NCBI RefSeq assembly: GCF_025354735.1
Contig: NZ_JANXMI010000026.1
Location: 1 to 49,091 of the forward strand
Origin: Rugamonas sp.
Lineage (GTDB): Bacteria > Pseudomonadota > Gammaproteobacteria > Burkholderiales > Burkholderiaceae_D
Length of the DNA stretch: 49,091 nt
Reading direction: 5' to 3'
Shown here: positions 17,156 to 25,072 of the stretch, in pieces
How the letters are laid out: every line of letters begins with the position of its first letter
Position numbering within the stretch: the first letter of the stretch is position 1
Program-made: the position numbers and the translations under genes
The notes under the pieces: model-generated
Told to the model about the DNA's origin: nothing
Database searches by the model: none
The model's input: the letters and a program-made list of their open reading frames with translations, nothing else

Positions 17156-18064
17156 TCAGCGGCGGCGCGCGGCCGGCGGCTGTCGCAGCCACTTGCGCGC
17201 CGTCGCCACGACCTGCTCCGACAGGCGGCGGGTGAGCGGCGTCTGGATGTCCCAGGCGTGCCAGATCAGCGCCACGTCGAGCCCATCGCCCGGCGTCAGG
17301 TCGACCAGGCGGCCGCGCTTCAAACTGGCTTCGCACTGCTGCACGGGGATCATGCCGTAGGCCAGTCCGGCCTCGATAAAACGCACGAAGCCGTCCGAGC
17401 TCGATAGCGAATGGTGAGGAATGCGCTGGATGCGGCCCAGCCTCTGCGTGACGTAGCGTTCCAGGATCGCGTCCTTGCGGTCGAACAGCAGTGCCGGCGC
17501 CCGGCGCACCGCGTCGGCCGTGAAGCCGTCGGCGAACCAGCGTTTGGCGAAACCCGGTGAGGCCACGCACAGATAGCGCATGGTGCCCAGCGGCGTGGCG
17601 GTGGTGCCGGGCACGCGACTGCTTTCGGCGGTGACGCAGGCGAACACGCGGCCTTCGCGCAGCTGGCTCAGGGTGTGGTCCTGGTCGTCGAGGCGGATAT
17701 CGAGCAGGCAGTCGCCGGACCGCATCAGCGGCGCCACCGCTTCCTGCAGCCAGGTGGCGGCGCTGTCGGCGTTGGCGGCGATGGCGATTTCGGGCACCTC
17801 GTCCTGCGGGCCGGCACGCCGCTTCAGCGCCGCCTCCAGCAGCTTGACCTGGCGGTAGTGGGCGATCAGGCGCTGGCCGGCGGCGGTGGCCTGCGGCGGC
17901 TGGCAGCGCACGATCAGCAGCTCGCCGCTGCCGTTTTCCAGGATGCGGATACGCTGCGACACCGCCGATTGCGTGATGGCCAGCTTGTCGGCGGCCTTGT
18001 CGAAGCTGCCGTAGTCGATCACCGCGTCGAGCGCCGCGAGGCCGCGATAGTCCATTTCACTCAT
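17156..18064 (-). CDS. argP: LysR-family regulator ArgP (LysG type)
   Basis: 302 residues from ATG 18064, which has AGAGG 5 bases upstream; the frame extends 34 codons further but has no ribosome site. The N-terminal winged helix (DYRGLAALDAVIDYGSFDKAADKLAITQSAVSQRIRILE, written in parts: helix 2-3 is AADKLAITQSAVSQRIR) is followed by the effector domain. The N-terminus and divergence from a LysE/ArgO exporter identify it as ArgP, the lysine/arginine-sensing activator of argO in E. coli and lysG of Corynebacterium. It probably binds the AT-rich intergenic region shared with the exporter gene. It looks like a two-gene unit unrelated to the nucleotide genes around it. Confidence 0.88.
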   Translation of the reverse strand: MSEMDYRGLAALDAVIDYGSFDKAADKLAITQSAVSQRIRILENGSGELLIVRCQPPQATAAGQRLIAHYRQVKLLEAALKRRAGPQDEVPEIAIAANADSAATWLQEAVAPLMRSGDCLLDIRLDDQDHTLSQLREGRVFACVTAESSRVPGTTATPLGTMRYLCVASPGFAKRWFADGFTADAVRRAPALLFDRKDAILERYVTQRLGRIQRIPHHSLSSSDGFVRFIEAGLAYGMIPVQQCEASLKRGRLVDLTPGDGLDVALIWHAWDIQTPLTRRLSEQVVATARKWLRQPPAARRR

Positions 18065-18150
18065 TAGCGCCTCTAATGTTTGTTCAATATTATTAATTAT
18101 ACTTATCCAGCGGGCGCACTTATGATTGCTTCTTTTTTGAAGGAGCGGCG
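18065..18150. promoter_or_regulatory. Divergent argP-argO control region
   Basis: This 86-bp gap is much more AT-rich than its surroundings, especially 18085-18103 (AATATTATTAATTATACTT). Divergent LysR-target pairs usually carry the regulator site here. AAGGAG sits before the exporter ATG and AGAGG before argP. No exact operator is claimed. Confidence 0.45.
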
Positions 18151-18756
18151 ATGGATGCGACGGCATTGTTGAAGGGCGCGGGACTGGGCGGCAGCCTGAT
18201 TATCGCGATCGGCTCGCAGAACGCCTACCTGCTGCGGCAGGCCTTGAAGCGCCAGTTCGTGCCGACCTGCGTCATCATCTGCATCGTCTGCGACGTGGCG
18301 CTGATCGCGGCCGGCGTGGCCGGCATGGGACAGCTGATCGTCGCGATGCCGATGCTGTTGCTTTGGCTGAAAATCGGCGGCGCCATTTTCCTGTTCGCCT
18401 ACGGCTTGCGGGCCGCGCGCTCGGCGTTGAAGCCGGCCGCGCTGGTCGCCAGCGACGGCGCGACGGCCGCCGGCCATGGCGCCGTGATCGCCGCCATGCT
18501 GGCGTTCAGTTTATTAAATCCGCACGTTTATCTCGACACCGTGATCCTGCTTGGCTCCATCGGCGGCCAGCAGCCGGGCAACGGGCGGTTCTATTTCGCG
18601 ATTGGCGCGATGCTGGCGTCGACCGTCTGGTTCAGCGGCCTGGGACTGGGCGCGCGCTATCTGGCGCCGGTGTTCGCGCGGCCGCTGGCATGGCAGATAC
18701 TGGACGCGCTGATCGCCATCGTCATTTGGGCGATTGCCGTATCGCTGCTGCTGTAA
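18151..18756 (+). CDS. argO: LysE/ArgO-family basic amino acid exporter
   Basis: 201 residues, six hydrophobic segments, standard for the LysE superfamily of inner-membrane amino acid exporters. The signature near the N-terminus, AIGSQNAYLLRQ, is typical of the lysine/arginine branch (LysE, ArgO) rather than RhtB. A second conserved stretch is LNPHVYLDTVILLGSIGG in the middle. The start is supported by AAGGAG. Divergent argP makes amino-acid-induced export of arginine or lysine the likely job. Nothing odd is seen in the sequence. Confidence 0.9.
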   Translation: MDATALLKGAGLGGSLIIAIGSQNAYLLRQALKRQFVPTCVIICIVCDVALIAAGVAGMGQLIVAMPMLLLWLKIGGAIFLFAYGLRAARSALKPAALVASDGATAAGHGAVIAAMLAFSLLNPHVYLDTVILLGSIGGQQPGNGRFYFAIGAMLASTVWFSGLGLGARYLAPVFARPLAWQILDALIAIVIWAIAVSLLL

Positions 18757-18899
18757 ATGGTGCGCTCAGTTTCCGGTCAACAAGATTCCGATGCCTGCCG
18801 AAACCGTTTGAACCATGGACGCCGCCGTATTTTCGCAGGCCCGGCCGCACTCTTTGCGTGCGCTCAATCGCCAAAGGGGCTAGAGTCATACAGTGGCGC

Positions 18900-19205
18900 A
18901 TGGACCTCATCGCCACCGAGAAGCTCAGAGTGTTTTGCAGGCATCGCCCGATGGCGCGTGCTGCTGTTGAACGCTGGGAGACGATGATGCGTCAACTGAC
19001 GCCAGCAAACTACAATGCGTTGCGTGCCACATATCCCAGCGCTGATTACGCTGCGCCTTTTACTATATTTAACATTGGCGGTAACCGGTATCGGATCGTT
19101 GCCATCGTCGACTACGCCATAGGCCGGGTTCTGGTCCGAGCGGTGATGACGCATCCTGAGTACGACAAATGGAGTCGGCAGTACCGTCAAGGAAAGGTCA
19201 AATAA
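18900..19205 (+). CDS. higB: HigB-type mRNA interferase toxin
   Basis: 101 residues. It matches the HigB toxin family (RelE superfamily, ribosome-dependent mRNA cleavage): RHRPMARAAVERW near the start, then FTIFNIGGNRYRIVAIVDYAIGRVLVRAVMTHPEYDKW in the C-terminal half (core FNIGGNRYRIV and THPEYDKW). ATG 18900 gives the family's length; the ribosome site is weak. The stop TAA overlaps the antitoxin start (TAATG), the toxin-first order typical of higBA. Base composition is visibly less GC-rich than the neighbouring exporter, with more A/T-ending codons, which suggests acquisition by transfer. Confidence 0.9.
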   Translation: MDLIATEKLRVFCRHRPMARAAVERWETMMRQLTPANYNALRATYPSADYAAPFTIFNIGGNRYRIVAIVDYAIGRVLVRAVMTHPEYDKWSRQYRQGKVK

Positions 19206-19645
19206 TGAATGCACTGACCGACAAGACCGATGAGCTGAATATCGATGCGTTGGCGGCCGCGTGGCTGCAGTTTGATGGCTTGGCTCATTTGCGGCCTTTG
19301 GAAACGCCAGTCGATTACGATTACACGATATCGTTGTTGACGAAAATATGGGAAGAGATAGGTGAAAGTGAGCAGCATCCCTTGCTGACATTACGCATGC
19401 TGCTCGACAGCATGGTGATGGCGTATGAGGAGATACATTATCCTGCGGTCCATTCTGAGCCTCACGAACTGCTGGAGTTCATGATTGAGCAAGGAGAGCG
19501 GGCATCCGCCGATTTCGCGGGCATACTGGAACCGGCCGAGCTGGAAGAAATTCTGGCGGGACGCCGGGACATCGACGAAAAAACCGCGATCCAACTCGCT
19601 GCTTTTTTCAAAGTGACGCCACAGGTTTTTTTAAAGCAGGAGTGA
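19205..19645 (+). CDS. higA: HigA-type antitoxin with C-terminal HTH
   Basis: 146 residues from ATG 19205, which shares a base with the toxin stop. The N-terminal and middle parts are acidic and helical (toxin-binding candidate). The C-terminus resembles the XRE-type HTH of HigA: HELLEFMIEQGERASADFAGILEPAELEEILAGRRDIDEKTAIQLAAFFKVTPQVFL, read in parts as turn region EILAGRRDIDEKTAIQLA. The first HTH helices are diverged from the usual LSQADLA. The protein should neutralise HigB and repress the pair. Codon use matches higB and not the flanking genes. A perfect stem-loop follows the stop. Confidence 0.85.
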   Translation: MNALTDKTDELNIDALAAAWLQFDGLAHLRPLETPVDYDYTISLLTKIWEEIGESEQHPLLTLRMLLDSMVMAYEEIHYPAVHSEPHELLEFMIEQGERASADFAGILEPAELEEILAGRRDIDEKTAIQLAAFFKVTPQVFLKQE

Positions 19646-19649
19646 ACCC

Positions 19650-19668
19650 GGTCGCCAGCGTGGCGACC
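19650..19668. terminator. Stem-loop between convergent higA and transporter genes
   Basis: A perfect 8-bp stem GGTCGCCA/TGGCGACC with a GCG loop, placed 4 bases after the higA stop and 22 bases after the end of the convergent permease gene. There is no U-tract on either side, so it may act as a 3'-end stabiliser or a weak bidirectional terminator. Confidence 0.5.
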
Positions 19669-19690
19669 ATACCCACCCCCGCCGCGCGCG

Positions 19691-20662
19691 TCAGCGCGAC
19701 TTGACGAACGGCGTGCCGAGCGCTTTTGGCGCGACCGACTTGGCCATCAGGCCGGCCAGCACGATCACCGTCACCACATACGGCACCATCTGGATCAGCG
19801 AGCCGGGTATGCGGCCGATCACCGGCAAATCAACGCCTTCAATCTGAATTTGCACGGCGCCGAAGAAGCCGAACATCAGACAGCCGAGGAAGGTGTACAC
19901 GGGACGCCAGTTCCCGAACACCATCGCCGTCAGCGCCAGATAGCCGGCGCCGGCCGACATGTCGCGCAAGAAGAAGCCGCTCTGCACGATGGCCAGATAG
20001 GCGCCCGAGAAAGAGCACAGCGTGCCGGCGATCAGCATCGCGATGTAGCGCTGGCGCTCGACGCTGACGCCGGCCGCGTCGGCCGCGTGCGGATTCTCGC
20101 CGCAGGCGCGCAGGCGCAGGCCGAAGCGGCTGTGGTAAATCACCCAGTGCACGACCGGCACCAGCGCGAACGCCAGATACACCAGCACCGAATGGCCGCC
20201 GATCAGGTGCGCGTAGAACCAGCCCAGGAACGGTATGCCTTCCACGGCCGCCGAGCCGGGTAGCACCACGTCGAACAGGCGCGCCTGGCCCAGGTCCGGC
20301 GTGCGTCCGCCCTGCTGGAAGAAGAACTGCGCCAGCACGAAGGTCAAGCCGCTCATGGCGATGTTGATGGCGATGCCGGCCACCAGCTGGTTGCCTTTTT
20401 GCGTGATGGCGACATAGGCTTGCAGCGTCGCCAGCGCGATCGACACCAGCATGCCGGCGCCGACCCCGTACCACGGGTTCTGCGTGGCGAAGGCCACCGC
20501 CGCCGAAGCAAAGGCACTGGCCAGGATTTTGCCTTCGAGGCCGATGTCGATCACGCCGCTGCGCTCCGCGAACAGGCCGGCCATGGCGGCGAAGATCAGC
20601 ACCGGCGCGTTGCGCACGGTCGACACCAGGATGCTGGCGAGATGGAGGTCGTCGAATGTCAT
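19691..20662 (-). CDS. Nucleoside ABC transporter permease (NupQ/YufQ type)
   Basis: 323 residues, about eight to ten hydrophobic segments, in the BPD_transp_2 (RbsC/LivHM-like) permease family. The segment FAERSGVIDIGLEGKILASAF near residues 31-51 and LRACGENPHAADAAGVSV (the EAA-type cytoplasmic loop) are typical of the nucleoside branch that works with BMP-type binding proteins. It lies 4 bases after the second permease and is the last gene of the operon bmp-ATPase-permease-permease. Together they should import purine and pyrimidine nucleosides (or bases) across the inner membrane. The start follows directly on the upstream stop, implying coupling. Confidence 0.92.
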   Translation of the reverse strand: MTFDDLHLASILVSTVRNAPVLIFAAMAGLFAERSGVIDIGLEGKILASAFASAAVAFATQNPWYGVGAGMLVSIALATLQAYVAITQKGNQLVAGIAINIAMSGLTFVLAQFFFQQGGRTPDLGQARLFDVVLPGSAAVEGIPFLGWFYAHLIGGHSVLVYLAFALVPVVHWVIYHSRFGLRLRACGENPHAADAAGVSVERQRYIAMLIAGTLCSFSGAYLAIVQSGFFLRDMSAGAGYLALTAMVFGNWRPVYTFLGCLMFGFFGAVQIQIEGVDLPVIGRIPGSLIQMVPYVVTVIVLAGLMAKSVAPKALGTPFVKSR

Positions 20663-20666
20663 GAGC

Positions 20667-21749
20667 TTATCCTTTGCGCCGTTTGAGCAGGGCCGAAATC
20701 GCCGGCGCGTAGAAGTTTTCCATCGCGCCGCAGAACAGGATAATCAGGCCCTGGATGAAGATGAAGGTCTCGGTGGGGATGTTGGGTTTTTCCAGCGACA
20801 GGTCGAAGCCGCCCTGGATCAGGGCGCCGAACAGCACGGCCGACAGGAAGATGCCGACCGGGTGCTGGCGTCCCATCAGCGCGATGGCGATGCCGACGAA
20901 GCCGGCGCCGCCGACGAAATTCATGCTCAGGTAGTGCGTCGAGCCCATGATGGAATTGACCGAGCCGAGGCCGGCCAGCGCGCCCGAAATGAGCATCACG
21001 GTGATAATCATTTTGCTGATGCGGATGCCGGCGTAATGCGCCGCGTGCTGGTTCATGCCGGTCGCGCGCAGCTTGAAGCCCCACGACGAACGCCACACCA
21101 TCACGCCGTAAATCGCCAGCGCGACGATGGCCAGCAGGAAGCTGACGTTGAGCGGCGTCTCGCCCAGTATCGGGAACCAGGTGTTCAGGCGCGGCATCGC
21201 GGCGAGGTCGGCGAAGGCACGGCTCGACGTGCTTTCCTGGCCGGCCGGGATCAGGTATTTGACGATGATGAAGTTCATCAGCGAGGCCGCGATGAAGTTG
21301 AACATAATGGTCGTGACGACGATATGGCTGCCGCGTTTCGCTTGCAGGTAGCCGGGCAGCAGCGCCCACAGGCCGCCGAACAAGGCCGCGCCGCCGACGG
21401 CGACGGGGATCATCGCCCATCCCGGCAGCGAACTGTCGAAGGCCAGCATGGCCAGCGTCAGACCGAGGCCGCCGATATACATCTGGCCTTCGGAGCCGAT
21501 GTTGAACAGGCCGGCCTGCATCGCGATCGACACGGACAGGCCGGTGAAGATGAAGGTCGACGCGTAGAACAGCGTGTAGCTCAAGCCCTCCGGATTGAGG
21601 ATGGCGCTGTTGACCAGAATGCCGAGCGACTCGGACGGGCTTTCGCCGAGCAGGTAAATCACCAGCGCCGCGACCAGCATGGCCGACAGCAGATTCAGAA
21701 CGGGCAGGACAAACGCCGTGGCCCAGCGTGGCAGATCGTTGTTGTTCAT
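20667..21749 (-). CDS. Nucleoside ABC transporter permease (NupP/YufP type)
   Basis: 360 residues, the longer of the two permeases, with about nine hydrophobic segments. The family signature NIGSEGQMYIGGLGLTLA sits near residue 85, and LRATGMNQHAAHYAGI is the cytoplasmic loop that contacts the ATPase. The residues LSVSIAMQAGLFNIGSEGQ are characteristic of BMP-linked nucleoside permeases. The ATG overlaps the ATPase stop by four bases (21746-21749), so translation is coupled. Function is inner-membrane nucleoside import, in a heterodimer with the product of 19691-20662. Confidence 0.92.
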   Translation of the reverse strand: MNNNDLPRWATAFVLPVLNLLSAMLVAALVIYLLGESPSESLGILVNSAILNPEGLSYTLFYASTFIFTGLSVSIAMQAGLFNIGSEGQMYIGGLGLTLAMLAFDSSLPGWAMIPVAVGGAALFGGLWALLPGYLQAKRGSHIVVTTIMFNFIAASLMNFIIVKYLIPAGQESTSSRAFADLAAMPRLNTWFPILGETPLNVSFLLAIVALAIYGVMVWRSSWGFKLRATGMNQHAAHYAGIRISKMIITVMLISGALAGLGSVNSIMGSTHYLSMNFVGGAGFVGIAIALMGRQHPVGIFLSAVLFGALIQGGFDLSLEKPNIPTETFIFIQGLIILFCGAMENFYAPAISALLKRRKG

Positions 21750-23302
21750 GATTTGTGCATCCCGCCCATCAGCAAGCCGATGCGAGTGGTATCGAATTCT
21801 TCAATGTTTAATTCACCGGTGATGATGCCGCCGCACATGACCAGGATACGGTCGGCCAGCGCCCGCACTTCCTCTAGTTCGACCGACACCAGCAAGATGG
21901 CGACGCCGGAATCGCGCAGGGCCAGCAACTGCTTGTGGATGCTTTCGATGGTGCCGATGTCGACGCCGCGCGTCGGCTGGCCGACCAGCATCAGCTTGGG
22001 CTGGGCCAGCACTTCGCGCGCGATCACCACCTTTTGCTGGTTGCCGCCCGAGAGCAGGCCGATACGCAGGTCGCCATTGGCGGGCCGCACGTCGAAGGCC
22101 TTCATCAAGTCGGCGCAGCGGGCCGCGATGGCCTTGAAGTCGAACAGGCCCCAGCGGTTTTTCAGCTTGTCCTGGTAACCGAGTATGGTGTTGTGCATGA
22201 CCGAGAAATTCTTGACGACGCCATTGCGCAAGCGGTCTTCGGGAATGTGGGCGATGCCCAGTTCGCGGAAGGTGCGCGGCAAGCCGTCGGCGTCGTGGCG
22301 CTTGCCTTTGCCATGCCCGTACGGCAGTTCCTTGCCGAGGAATTCGACCTTGCCCGACGTCGGCAGCCGCATGCCGGACAAAATCTCCATCAACTCGCTC
22401 TGGCCGTTGCCGGACACGCCGGCGATGGCCACGATCTCGCCGGCGCGCAGCGTGAAGCCGATATCGCGCAGCAGCTTGACTTGCTGGCCATCCTGCAATT
22501 GCAGTTCCCGCACGTGCAGCACCGGCGCGCCCGGATTGTAGGGCGCGCGCGGCAGGTTGTTTTCAATCGGCCGGCCGACCATCATATTGGCCAGTTCCTC
22601 TTTCGTGGTGGCGGCCGTCGGCACGGCGCCGATCACGCGGCCGCCGCGCATGACGGTGACGGTGTCGGTGATGTCGAGGATTTCCTGCAGCTTGTGCGTG
22701 ATGAGGACGATGGTCTTGCCCTGTTCCTTGAACAGCCGCAGGATCTCGAACAGCGACGCCGTTTCCTGCGCCGTCAGCACGGCCGTCGGCTCGTCGAGGA
22801 TCAGGATGTTGGCGCTGCGGTAGATCTGCTTGAGAATTTCCACACGCTGCTGCGCGCCCACCGACAGGTGGTGGATAGTGGCCAGCGGATCGACGTCGAG
22901 CTGGTAGCGGCTGCAGATGTCGCGCAGCTTCGCTTCGGTGGCGGCGCGGTGGGCCGACAGCTTGAAGCCGCCCTCGGTGCCCAGCATGACGTTGTCGAGC
23001 ACGGTCATGTTTTCGACCAGCATGAAGTGCTGGTGCACCATGCCGATGCCGAGCCGTATCGCTTCCTGGCTGTTGCGGATGGGCTGCACGTGGCCGTCGA
23101 GCAGGATGTCGCCGCCGTCGGCCTTGTAGTAGCCGTAGAGGATGCTCATCAAGGTCGATTTGCCGGCGCCGTTTTCCCCGACCAGGCCGTGGATCGAGCC
23201 CTTGGCGATGGTGAAGTTGACGTCCGTGTTCGCTTTCACCGCCCCGAAGTGCTTAGAGATGTTGCGAAATTCTACAGCTGGCTGCATAGGATGATTATTC
23301 AT
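21746..23302 (-). CDS. Nucleoside ABC transporter ATP-binding protein (tandem ABC)
   Basis: 518 residues with two ABC cassettes. The first has Walker A GENGAGKST (residues 42-50), signature LSVGAQQRVEIL and Walker B ILILDEPTAVL. The second has a GVSGNGQSEL Walker A variant lacking the canonical Lys, signature LLSGGNQQKVVIAREV, and LMLVGQPTRGVDIG, as usual for RbsA-like and NupO-like ATPases where only one site is fully active. It energises the two permeases encoded downstream. A strong stem-loop (23333-23362) lies between it and the binding-protein gene upstream, which may set the expression ratio. The start is ATG 23302; ATG 23287 in frame is an alternative, and neither has a good ribosome site. 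Confidence 0.93.
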   Translation of the reverse strand: MNNHPMQPAVEFRNISKHFGAVKANTDVNFTIAKGSIHGLVGENGAGKSTLMSILYGYYKADGGDILLDGHVQPIRNSQEAIRLGIGMVHQHFMLVENMTVLDNVMLGTEGGFKLSAHRAATEAKLRDICSRYQLDVDPLATIHHLSVGAQQRVEILKQIYRSANILILDEPTAVLTAQETASLFEILRLFKEQGKTIVLITHKLQEILDITDTVTVMRGGRVIGAVPTAATTKEELANMMVGRPIENNLPRAPYNPGAPVLHVRELQLQDGQQVKLLRDIGFTLRAGEIVAIAGVSGNGQSELMEILSGMRLPTSGKVEFLGKELPYGHGKGKRHDADGLPRTFRELGIAHIPEDRLRNGVVKNFSVMHNTILGYQDKLKNRWGLFDFKAIAARCADLMKAFDVRPANGDLRIGLLSGGNQQKVVIAREVLAQPKLMLVGQPTRGVDIGTIESIHKQLLALRDSGVAILLVSVELEEVRALADRILVMCGGIITGELNIEEFDTTRIGLLMGGMHKS

Positions 23303-23332
23303 GGTGTGGAGGGACGGTCCCCGACTGAAAAC

Positions 23333-23362
23333 GCGCCGCGCGGGGTCGGACCCCGGCGGCGC
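23333..23362 (-). other. Strong stem-loop between binding-protein and ATPase genes
   Basis: Arms GCGCCGC+CGGGGTC and GACCCCG+GCGGCGC form a 14-bp stem with a 1-base loop centre and one bulged base. Its core (23341-23355) is the palindrome CGGGGTC-G-GACCCCG seen elsewhere in the window. It lies 21 bases after the binding-protein stop. Stem-loops here commonly protect the binding-protein mRNA while lowering expression of membrane components; that role is inferred. Confidence 0.7.
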
Positions 23363-23383
23363 GCTCTGTATGACGATCGGGAA

Positions 23384-24379
23384 TTAAACCGGGCAGCTAT
23401 TCGCGGCGCGGTAGTCGATGACCTTGACCTTGCCGTCGATAATATCCTTGCGCGCGCCCAGCACGCGTTTTTCGATGTCCGGCGTAATCAGCTTGCGGTT
23501 GTACTCATCGAGCGCCCAGTCGACGCCGCCTTCTTTCAATCCCTTGGAAACGACGCCGGCCTTCCAGCTGCCATTCTTCATTTCCATGTAGGAATCATAG
23601 ATGGCGTTGTCGACGCGCTTGACCATCGAGGTCAGCATGGTGCCCGGATACAAATGGTTTTGATTGGAATCGACGCCGATGGCCAGCTGGCCTTTTTCCT
23701 TGGCCGTTTGCAGCGTACCCATGCCGGAACCGCCGGCGACGGCGAAGATGACGTCGACGCCGCGCTCGAACTGCGAACGGGCCAGCTCGCCGCCCTTGGC
23801 CGGATCGTTCCAGGCGCTGGCGGTGGTGCCGACCATGTTCTGGGTCACGTCGACCTTGGCGTTGACGGCCTTGGCGCCCTGGGCGTAGCCGCACTCGAAG
23901 GTGCGGATCAGCGGGATGTCGATGCCGCCGACGAAACCGATCTTTTTCGACTTGCTGGCCATCGCAGCCGCCACGCCGACCAGGTAAGAACCTTCTTCTT
24001 CCTTGAACAGGATGGAACTGACGTTGGCGCCCTGGGCCACGCCGTCGATCAGCACGAAGTGGACCTTGGGGAATTCCTTGGCAACCTTTTGTACGGCCTG
24101 GGTCTGGGCGAAGCCTATCGATGCGATCAGATCGAGGTTTTTACGCGCCAATGCGCGCAGAACCTGCTCGGCCTGGGTGTCGCTGGACGCTTGCACCTCG
24201 ATGAAGCCGATGCCGGTGTCCTTCTTGAAGCGCGTGGCGCCTTCAAAAGCGGACTGGTTGAATGACTTGTCAAACTTGCCGCCAGCGTCATACACGATGC
24301 CCAATTTCGGGTCGGCCGCGGACGCAGTCGCTGCCACGAACAATGCGGCTATCGTCAAACTAAATTGTTTAAGTTTCAT
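23384..24379 (-). CDS. BMP-family nucleoside-binding protein
   Basis: 331 residues with a cleavable signal peptide (AALFVAATASA before ADPKLG) and no lipobox cysteine, so the mature protein is probably free in the periplasm. It belongs to the BMP/PnrA-like family of substrate-binding proteins: LGIVYDAGGKFDKSFNQSAFEGA near the N-terminus, LIASIGFAQTQAVQKVAKEFP, IGFVGGIDIPLIRTFECGYAQGAKAVN and GQLAIGVDSNQNHLYPGTMLTSMVKR are family-diagnostic in that order. Such proteins bind purine nucleosides in characterised bacteria; xanthine-dehydrogenase-linked copies may bind bases. AGGAG lies 7 bases before the ATG. It is the first gene of the transporter operon. Confidence 0.93.
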   Translation of the reverse strand: MKLKQFSLTIAALFVAATASAADPKLGIVYDAGGKFDKSFNQSAFEGATRFKKDTGIGFIEVQASSDTQAEQVLRALARKNLDLIASIGFAQTQAVQKVAKEFPKVHFVLIDGVAQGANVSSILFKEEEGSYLVGVAAAMASKSKKIGFVGGIDIPLIRTFECGYAQGAKAVNAKVDVTQNMVGTTASAWNDPAKGGELARSQFERGVDVIFAVAGGSGMGTLQTAKEKGQLAIGVDSNQNHLYPGTMLTSMVKRVDNAIYDSYMEMKNGSWKAGVVSKGLKEGGVDWALDEYNRKLITPDIEKRVLGARKDIIDGKVKVIDYRAANSCPV

Positions 24380-24664
24380 GAGTTGGCTCCTGGAAGATCG
24401 ATATTGTATATTTTTATTGGCTCAAACATCTAATTTGCCCGCCCATAATCGGCCGCCAGCCTGCTTCGCCGGGCGTGGCGGCGGAAAACGTCGCCTGGGC
24501 GCCGGCTGTCAACGCGACCGCCGCCGAAATCCTGGCCACGGCTTGAAAGTATTGCGGCGCGTCAAAACGTCGGTCCGGCCATGCCGGCGGTCACACGGTG
24601 TGGTGACAAAGTGTAGCGTTGCCACAACAGTTTTTATTCGCCATGATTTCTTTTTTATGTTGCC

Positions 24665-24686
24665 TTTTTGTCCGTTTGGACAAAAA
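24665..24686. promoter_or_regulatory. Palindrome TTTTTGTCC-N4-GGACAAAAA
   Basis: Perfect 9-base arms around a GTTT spacer, 286 bp upstream of the binding-protein gene. Its symmetry would suit a dimeric repressor such as a TetR or GntR protein. The short GC part makes it a poor terminator, although T-runs flank it on both strands. Role unknown. Confidence 0.4.
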
Positions 24687-24816
24687 TCACGCCCCATGAC
24701 GGCGCCGGCAGGCCGGCGCAGACCAGGGTGGCGTTGCCATTCCGACGCCGGCCGCGTCACCGTTCCCGCCGCGCCGCCGACGTGAGCTTGCTCCCGTGCA
24801 AGCCGCAGCGGCGCTC

Positions 24817-24843
24817 AAAAAACCGCCATATCCATAGTGGCGG
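24817..24843 (-). terminator. Orphan terminator-like hairpin on the minus strand
   Basis: Read on the minus strand, a 6-bp stem CCGCCA/TGGCGG with a 9-base loop is followed by six T (A-run 24817-24822). No recognisable minus-strand gene ends here, so it may end a small RNA that begins to the right, or an attenuated leader. Confidence 0.4.
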
Positions 24844-25013
24844 CGGTGGCGATTGCCTGTGCCACGGATCGCTGCTGCGGCGCCTCGTCGCAGCGCCTGG
24901 GCTGTTTTTATTATGTGTATGGGGATATTGGACGGCGGACAGGGCGGGGAAATCGGTCGTCCCCCACTATGCATCAGCCTGAATATGTACGACAAATACG
25001 ATTTTATTTCGTT

Positions 25014-25036
25014 ATTTATACGTTTATCATATTAAT
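25014..25036. promoter_or_regulatory. Degenerate operator dyad (copy C) before second TonB receptor
   Basis: ATTTATAC, 7 bases (GTTTATC), ATATTAAT. It matches 13 of the 16 arm positions of the dyad at 8196 and 33452 and keeps the 7-base spacer. It lies 222 bp before the receptor gene, close to the distance at 33452 (221 bp). ATGCTAG, similar to ATGCATAGT, begins 39 bases later. This weaker copy is a prediction. Confidence 0.4.
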
Positions 25037-25072
25037 CAAAATGTCCAGCAAGTAATTTCCTGTCAATTTTTT

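Noticed and set aside
24380-24389. GAGTTGGCTC beside the binding-protein start and again before the second TonB receptor (25249-25258), in opposite sense relative to the genes
   Set aside because: A 10-mer match is expected by chance in 49 kb, and in one case it is the reverse complement of the ribosome-site region.
24509-25055. Short open frames in the 879-bp gap on both strands
   Set aside because: They lack ribosome sites, have Arg/Pro/Cys-rich products and no codon bias like neighbouring genes.
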